Positions 56,407 to 64,000 of a stretch of DNA of 64,000 bases are shown piece after piece. The stretch's first letter is position 1. Each line of letters begins with the position of its first letter. Made by a program: the position numbers and the translations under genes. The stretch is from Myrmaecium sp. VS I D KN 1 (lineage: Eukaryota > Ascomycota > Dothideomycetes > Valsariales > Valsariaceae), in the NCBI GenBank assembly GCA_019775845.1, contig JADQAV010000018.1, positions 255,044-319,043 on the forward strand, given 5' to 3'. The notes under the pieces are model-generated. The model was not told the DNA's origin. It searched no databases and worked only from the letters and a program-made list of their open reading frames with translations.

Positions 56407-58064
56407 TCAATGCTTGTCGTCCAGTTCGCAGAACGCCTTGAACGTCACGAACTGGTCGCTGGTGGACTCGAGGACCAGTTCCGCGGTGGCGCCGACGAAG
56501 TACACCCACCCTTCCTTGATCTCCTCCTTCTTCGGACCGACGGAGATGGTGCCGTGGCCCTTGGTGCAGAGGATGATGCTGGGGCCGTCGATGGGTTCGA
56601 AGGTAGCCTTGGCCTCCGGGGCGTTGAGTTCGGTCTTGACGACGGCGAACTCTTCGATCGGCGGGTCGTAGAGGAGCGTGGAGGAGTTGGAGGAGTAAGC
56701 GGCGCGGTTGAGGGTGGCGTAGGGGTAGTCGGTTGGGTGCATCTTCTGCTCGCTGATGGGGGCGTACGAATACGTGAGCATGTCGGTGAGGGTTGCGACG
56801 TCCTTGAATTTCGGCGTGAAACCGGCACGGACGACGTTGTCGCTGGAGGCCATGCATTCGATGATGTCTAGGGAGAGGCTTGTCAGAAGGGCTATGATAG
56901 GACGGGAAGCTATGAAGACCACTTACCTCCCGACAGATATGCGTGGATGTCATCGGCCTTAAGGAACATAGCCTCGCCGACTTCAAGTTTCACGTAGTTG
57001 AGGAAGAAAAGCATGAAAAGGCCGATATCCTTCGGGAATTGGAAGTCCAGGCGCAGGACGAGGTCAGCAAGTTCCTGGCCGTCGTTCGAGGGACCTCCCT
57101 CTCCTGCGAACTGAGCGCCTTCGGACTTGGCGAGCTTCACAAGTTCCTCGGCGGCTGCCTCGATATCGTGCTTCCCGGAGTTCATGAGGGCCGTGAACGC
57201 CTTTTGGAGAGCTTCCTTGTTCGCCTTGACGTCCTCCTCCTTATCTGAAGTTTCCCGGCCCTTGACGGTCTCCTCGAAGTGCTTGGCATTGTCCTCGCCT
57301 ACGAGCTTCCGAAATGGCGGAACGCTGGAAAGGAAATGGGCGATCTCGTTCAGGGGACGGAAGCCACAGAGCCCGTCGAAGGGAGTGATAGCAATCGTCA
57401 TCTCGGGCTTGTGGTTGTCATCTGCGGACTCCAATCAGTTTCACGTCCTCGTCCTGTGGAATCCCGCCTGGAGAACTCACCAGGGTAGTTCTTGGGGTCT
57501 TTCGCATGCAGTCTTTCTGCAAGCTTCTTATTGGGGTGCGCTTGTATGCTGAGAGCCTTGTTGATCGAGAGAACCTTGAAAAGGAAGGGAAGCTTGTCTT
57601 CATAGCGCTCGCTGATCTTGTGAGACAGCAGCGCCTTGTTGTCTTGGACCAGGTCGAGGAGGGTACGCTTGGTCTGGAGGTCCTTGGAAGGCAGAGAGGG
57701 ATGGGTGCCCATCCATAGCTAGCCATGCCCTCAGCGATGTTCAGACTACGTGGAAGCAGGCCGGCGAGAGACGTACCTCAGCATAGGGCTTCTCGTCCTG
57801 GATGGTGAAGTCGTCCTGCGGTGTGGCGGCCGCGAACTTGGCAGCAGCGGACTGGGAGCCAATCTTCCCTGCGTAAGCTAAGTAACGTGTTCTTGAAAGG
57901 ATTGAGACGGCATTGACTGACCCCAGTCGTAGCTATTGACGCCTGGCAGAAAGTTAGCTTGCAGCTCGAGGATTAGAGAGGATGAGAGAGGGAGGCCGGA
58001 GGGATCGAAGGGGAAATCATTTGCAACACGTACCGCACTGTAATCTGATGAGAGGAACCTGCAT
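56407..58064 (-). CDS. Mannose-6-phosphate isomerase, type I
   Basis: Zinc enzyme interconverting fructose-6-phosphate and mannose-6-phosphate, the entry to GDP-mannose for cell-wall mannan and glycosylation. Minus-strand exons 58064-58034, 57942-57922, 57868-57777, 57718-57481, 57421-56927 and 56867-56407 join in phase to 445 residues. The start [20 protein letters not shown] is typical. [11 protein letters not shown], then [20 protein letters not shown] with the Gln and His zinc ligands, [20 protein letters not shown] with the Glu ligand, and [20 protein letters not shown] with [12 protein letters not shown] complete the active site. The end is [11 protein letters not shown]. Exon 2 is only 21 bases. 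The start codon is about 230 bases from an AT-rich repeat-eroded block. Confidence 0.93.
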
Positions 58065-58289
58065 TTTGCACAGGAGAGAGCTGTGATGGATCGTGTGGGT
58101 TGAGGGGTGCCGTGCTGGGGAAAGGGTAATCAGCCCGTAAGCGTGGGGTCCCAGCGCGGTCAGGACGAGGGGCAGGCGGGAGGGATCCAGTGACGTGAGC
58201 GCAGGAGGATCTTTTCCTTGTGTAGCATAGTACCGCACCTTAAGTACTAACTAATTACAGTAGCGCACGCTTTTACTTACATGTCTCCT
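58065..58289. promoter_or_regulatory. Short promoter of the mannose-6-phosphate isomerase gene
   Basis: Normal-composition sequence between the start codon at 58064 and the AT-rich block. This is all the ordinary sequence available for the minus-strand promoter. Confidence 0.5.
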
Positions 58290-61200
58290 GTAAGATAGAA
58301 CTAGTATATTATATAATATATATTTACTATATATAGTACCGAAGCATCGTAAGATATACTAGCGGGAAAAAGAGTATTTCCGTACTATAGTAATACTAAT
58401 TTTATATAGTAGAAGCTTTAATACGATACCTCTTAGCGAAACGAAGGTAGAGCGGTACTATAAGTAGTACTAGGGAGCGTTTATATCTATATAATAGTAT
58501 CTATATATACTAGTATAAGAATATCCCTATATATATATATATTAGGGGCTTTATTAATATATAAAGCTCTCTAATATATACTACCGCTATTAATATATAA
58601 TAAATATATATTTAGTATTAAAACGAGTATATACCGCCTAGAGAAGAATATATTACAAGCGATAATATATATTATTAGAAAGTTTTTATATTAATATAGT
58701 ACTAATATAGTATTATAATAGTACTAATATAGAGTAGAGATAGTATTAATACTAGAGTTCTTTATATACTATACTTTCTAGCGGATATATATAAGTATAG
58801 AATTATAGTATTAATTAATTAATAGTTCTTTAATTTTAACTATTTACTATTCGGCGCTTACTTCTACCTTTATACTAAGCTCTTATACTAAGCTCTTATA
58901 CTATACTCTTATACTACACCCTTATACTACGCTCTTATACTACCTTTATATTACTTTTATACCGCCCTTACCTAATATTATATAAATTCTAAATTCTACT
59001 ATACTATTAATACCTAACCGCTCCCCCTTACCGCTATATTTATATATACTAACTTCTTATTATTCTTTATAAAAGGGAGTGCGTATAAGCGTTATAAATA
59101 TATTACTAATAGGCCGATAATTTATTTCCTATTTAATATACGGAATATAAAGTAGTAGAGGATAAGATCCTAAAGGCCTATCTAATAAAGAGGTATAATA
59201 AAAGTAAAGAGGCGTAGTATATTTATATTTACTTTATATATAAATATCTAGTTAACTAGCGCTATACTATTACTATAGAATAAAATAAAATTACTAGTTT
59301 AGATAATAGCGTAATATCTAGCTTTATAATAAATATAAGTAGGGATAAGCTTTTAGGAATAGTATTTATAAACTTATTATTAAACGCTATCTTTTTCTAC
59401 TATCTAATAGGTCTCTAACTAATATATACTAAGTAAATATTATAGTTCTAGTAGCTAGCCTATAGGAGCGTATAAAAAGAAGTATTTATTTAGCTTAACT
59501 ATATTAGAAGGCCTAGTTTATAATAATAATAATATTATAATTTAATTTTTACTAAGGCGCGCGGGCTTTAGTATATAAGATTAGCTTAGAGCTTAATAGC
59601 TATCTTATTTAGGTTAGCTAGCTCCGGGTTAAATAGAAGTTTTTAAAATAATATAAGATATTAATAGTATAGCGTTTAGTATTACTATATAATACTAGGC
59701 TTATTATATTTATATATACTATAGAGGAAGAGGCGAGATATAAGCTAAAAGTTTTTATATAGAAGTAGGTCCTTCTTAAGATAAATATAATTAATATAGT
59801 AGATTTTAAGCTTATATTCTCTATAGTATTAATTAAATAGTAAGTAGATACTAATAAGTAGGAGAAGTAAATACTACGTAATAAAGAGTAAGAAATAAAC
59901 CTATAGTTTACTTCTCTTATAAGTATATTATAGTTAGTAGTAATACTATACTCCTTTATTAGTAATAGGTAGTATAGGCTAATATAAATATTAGGCCTAG
60001 CTATATCCTTCTAATATTATATAGATTTCTAAGTATCTCTTATCCTATAACTTAAATAAATACTCTAAAGACCTAATTATTAAAGTAGGTACTTATATAG
60101 CAGTAAGTAATAGTATTAATAACGATGTAATACTAGTAAGAAAGCCTTAATAACTTTAAAACTAGCGAGGTATAATAGAGTAACTTCTTTAGTTTAAAAT
60201 TAATAATAGCGCGGCGTACTTAAGTAGTTACTAAGATAAGAAGTAAGTATTATAAATTATTAATTAGAAGCTCTTCCTATCTTCTTATATAACCTTAGCA
60301 GCTATCGTAACTAAATTTAATTTTATAATTAAGAAAAGATAAGAACGATAGTATTAGCGATATTAAATAATTATAAAAGGTTAGGTACTTAAGAGGATAC
60401 TCTTATAATAATATCTAAGAATAGTAGCTTTATATAGTAGATACCGAGCTATAAACGGAAGAAATTTAAAGTAATAATTAACTAGTAAGTATACTTCTAA
60501 AGAGTATAGCTACTAAAATAATATATAGGAAACTATAATCTCTACTAGCTAGGAGGGAATAGAAATAAGTATAATATACTAGTATACTTTTTAATACCCT
60601 TCTTTATTAGTATCGCGTTTATTAATAATAAATATACTTATTTCGTAAGACCTCTAAACTTTAAATAAGCGGGGTTACTTAGATATAAGATAATAAGGTC
60701 TAAGGCTAAAGAGATTTATTAGAGAGGAGGGCTTTCTAAACTAATTCTTAAATTTAATACGTATTTCGCCTTCGCTTTTTTACTAGTAAGTCGATTTAAA
60801 TACCGGCGTTAATATATATATTTATAATAGAAGTACGTATTATTAGTACTATTAATATTAAAGTATAAGTCGCTATACTAAAGAGAATTTACTAAATAGA
60901 AATAATAGCTAATATTTACTTTCTAGGATATAAAGCTAGTATTCTCGGCTTATTATAATATATTACTAATATATATAAGTATAAAGCTATAAACTACTAT
61001 CTATTCCCTTTAATATCTATTAAGATACTTAATTTTAAATCTTTAAATATAGCGAGAGCTATAATAATATTAGTAAAGTTACTACTATATAGGCCTAGTA
61101 TAACTAGTAAGATATTACTTATATATAAGTACTTATAAAAGCTAAGAGAGGCTATTATATTATACTAACCTATTAGGCTGTAGTATATATTTTAGTAGAG

Positions 61201-64000
61201 CCCGAAGCTATCTATAAATATTAGTAGAGAGATAGAAATAACCTGCGGGCTATAAAGGTTACGTAGTAGCTAAGCTTAACTAAATATATTAATCTTAAGC
61301 TTTCCCCGGATAGGATATATTCTTCTAACTAGCCGTACTATACTAGTAAGCTAATTTACTATATAGTAAATAAACGGCTATACTAGAACTTTATTTTTAT
61401 TACTAAGATTTACTAAACTACTAAAACTATAGTTTATATAAACCTTAACTACCTAATATCTAACATAGCTAGTAGGTAGGAAAAAACTCTATTTTTAATA
61501 AGAATAAGTTTATTTATAAGAGTAGGAGGAGTTAGTATAGTAGGAGCTATAATAATATAATAAATAGTTTAGATCTTAAGAGTAATAAGGCTAAATAAGC
61601 TAATATATCTATAATTTACTTATAAGTCGCGTCTAACTCTAAGTACCCTTCTTATATAAAGGCTAGCTAGATATAAATAGTAAGGATAAAGTTATTTTAT
61701 ATATTTAAACTTAATAAAGTCTAATAGTAGTATCGGCTCGCTATTTAATATTATAATAAATTACCTAGAAGTTATTTATATTAAAATAGTTTAATAATTT
61801 AATATTTATAGTTCGTTCGGAATATTAATAAAATAGCTTATCCTAATAAATAATATATTTTAAATACCGTTATAGAAAAGTACTCTTTAAATAAGCTTAT
61901 ATTAGTTAAAGAAGTAGAGGTTCTTAATATACCTACTACTTTTTTACTTCTAGCTAGTAGTAATAAAAGAGAACTTTTTAAGCTAAAGTAGAAGCGTCTT
62001 CTTCCGTAGCTCTATAAAAGGAAATTTAGATTTAATATAACGAGTTAGAATATTAAGTATTAATAGGAGCGGGTTAATAAGAGGATAGCTTCTAAGAAGC
62101 TAAAGGATTTAATAAAGTCTATTATATCTAGCTTATAAAATACTATTAGTTTAATACTATAGACTAAGACCGAGCTTAAACTTATAGATATTATTCTTAC
62201 TTCTTTAATAAAATAAAGAAACTAATATATTATCTCCGTCTATAGATAGGCGATAAGATTTATTAAGTATTATAATTAAAGTAGATATAAAAGATAAAAA
62301 TAAACTAGATATAGAGATTAGAATAGTTAGTAAGGTAGTAAATATCTAAAAAGTATATAAATTTATTACTCCTTAGCTAGTCGCAGTTTAATATAATATA
62401 TATAACTTAAATATATATAATAAGGCGGATTCCGCAGCTATATCTTAATTACTAGGATTTACTATATTATTTAATTCTAGATTATTAGGGTTTATAGCGG
62501 AGGGTAAGCCGGTAGATACTCCAGTCTCTAATATAGCTAAATATAAGAAGTTAAGCTATACTATACTATTAAGCTTATTATCTATCTTATTAACGTTATT
62601 AGCGATTAGTATATAATTAGTACTCTTATATTAATATAGGTAGAAAAGTTAATTAAAGCTAAGTTTATTATTATTCTTAAGCTCCTTATTATCTAAACTC
62701 TAATACTTAGATAGATACTAGGTAAGATCGCTCTTATTAAAATCCTAGTATAGAGTAAAATAAATAATACGCTCCTAGCTTTACTAATTAATATATATAC
62801 TATAATACTTAAACTATTAAAGCCTACCCTAGCTTTATTATTAGAGCTTAGATTTTTATACGCTAAACCGGGCTAGAGCTCGGAGGTATTAATAGTAAGT
62901 ATTATATATTATTACTTAATTAGTAGTTAGAGAGGCCTAGCGTTTATAATAGCCTTAATTATAAACTATACTTTCTTATAGTAGTAGATAGGTTAAGGCG
63001 CTATTAAGTAGTAGTTTAGAGAGGAAGAGATATATATATAGAAGGTTATATAATAGAACTATAAGAGTTATAGAATAACTAGTAGTATACTACTATTAAA
63101 TTAGTATAAAGTAGAGGCTTCGCCGAGCGGCCTAGCATGCGTAATTATAAGATAGATAAATATTATAACTTAAAGTAGTTATAAAACGCTTATTACGTAG
63201 TATTATACTAGATACTAGTTATATTAGTAGTAGTAATTATTATATAAGTAGTAATATAGGAGGATATAAGATATAAAGTCGTTATTAAGAACAAGAAGAA
63301 GTATAGATATATAAAATAAAATACCGCCTCTAACTATAGTATAATAATAAAAAACTCTCTATAGCTACTAAAATATTACTAAAGTCTAGTTAGAACTTTA
63401 GTATTAAGTATTAAGTATTATAAAGCTATATATGTAGTTCGACTTAAGGGAATTAAATTTATATAATTAATATTCGCTTAATATATAAAAGAGAATTATA
63501 ATTTATAAAATAAGGGTAGGATCTAAATTAATAAAATAGAAACTTATAAATATAGAATATATAGAGAATCCTATAGTACCTACTTAAATATTATACGGAT
63601 ATACTCTACTATTATATATACTTTAGGGTTTTATACTTATAGCTAATAGATATTATTTAATAGCTTACTAAGTTAATAGTATAATTAGCTATATAATATT
63701 AAATAAGGCGGATATAATATATACTAGCTTCCTATAGTAGTACTATAAGAAGCTAGTATAACTTATAAATATTTATCTACTATAGGTTAGTATAGAACTA
63801 TTATAAAAAAACTACTACTAAAATCTATAAGTATTAATATTTATAACTAAGTACTATTCCTAGCGTTTACTAGAAAAAAAGTAAGTAATACTCTATTTTA
63901 GTTTACTTATATATATTATAAGAGGAGTATAAAGAAAGATATAGTATAAAGGAGATATAAAAAGAGATACTAATAAGTATATATTAAAAGCTAGCCTCTA
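58290..64000. repeat. AT-rich RIP-eroded repeat block, running off the window
   Basis: Extremely A/T-rich sequence without any open frame of about 60 codons. CA and TG dinucleotides are almost absent (none between 59082 and 60100), while CG, CT and TA remain common. This is the mark of repeat-induced point mutation acting on both strands (CpA to TpA), so the block is probably derived from transposable elements or other duplicated DNA. The element class cannot be told from what is left: I see no terminal repeats or coding motif. Erosion looks complete and therefore old. The right end lies beyond the window. Confidence 0.8.

Noticed and set aside
58290-64000. Assigning the eroded block to a specific transposon family
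   Set aside because: Mutation is too heavy; no terminal repeats or protein motif can be read with confidence.
1-64000. CRISPR array, bacterial operon or secondary-metabolite cluster
   Set aside because: No spaced direct repeats are seen; genes are intron-bearing fungal housekeeping genes, and no PKS, NRPS, terpene or P450 gene is present.

Overview
The window is nuclear DNA of a filamentous ascomycete (Pezizomycotina), most likely Eurotiales. Reasons: dense genes on both strands; many short GT-AG introns (about 50-110 bases) with CTAAC/CTGAC-like branch sites; a trifunctional TrpC whose N-terminus lines up with my memory of Aspergillus nidulans TrpC; GH72 GEL, Rex3, APSES/Mbp1 and Ams2/Spt21 families; and a terminal AT-rich block with the dinucleotide signature of RIP (repeat-induced point mutation).

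Layout. 0-5 kb: AMPK gamma subunit (snf4), dihydroxyacetone kinase, and Sm D2 on the minus strand. 5.6-11.2 kb: a 1,200-residue Ams2/Spt21-type GATA protein facing a probable Mediator tail subunit. 13-23 kb, all plus strand: a Pub1/TIA-1 RNA-binding protein, a Pif1 helicase, a Rex3-like RNA exonuclease and an Sso-type syntaxin. 23.2-26.3 kb has no supported gene. 26-33 kb: a GPI-anchored GH72 glucanosyltransferase, a kinetochore Fta4-like protein and an unrecognised coiled-coil protein. 33-39 kb: complex I NDUFB7 (minus) divergent from the APSES factor Mbp1, then a BRCT-WGR protein (minus). 39-49 kb: trpC (minus) divergent from the nucleoporin Nup188, then a kinase-like gene (minus). 52-58 kb: AP-1 sigma adaptin, Maf1 and mannose-6-phosphate isomerase (minus). 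From about 58.3 kb to the end there is only RIP-eroded AT-rich DNA.

Most genes are housekeeping and not functionally clustered. Some themes recur. Carbon and energy: AMPK gamma, and DHA kinase with CreA-like sites. Cell cycle and chromatin: Mbp1, Fta4, Ams2/Spt21 and Pif1, with ACGCG(T) motifs near some of them. Cell wall: GH72, plus mannose-6-phosphate isomerase for mannosylation. Amino-acid control: trpC with a CpcA/Gcn4 site. I found no biosynthetic cluster, CRISPR array, tRNA or rRNA gene, or intact mobile element, and no convincing new multi-gene system. The most interesting items are alternative terminal exons in AP-1 sigma, a two-start Pif1, the BRCT-WGR protein without a PARP domain, an Ams2-type finger with a very long loop, and the near-total CA/TG loss in the final block.

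Exon boundaries were read by eye from frame continuity, splice-site fit and remembered family sequences. No alignment or search was run.
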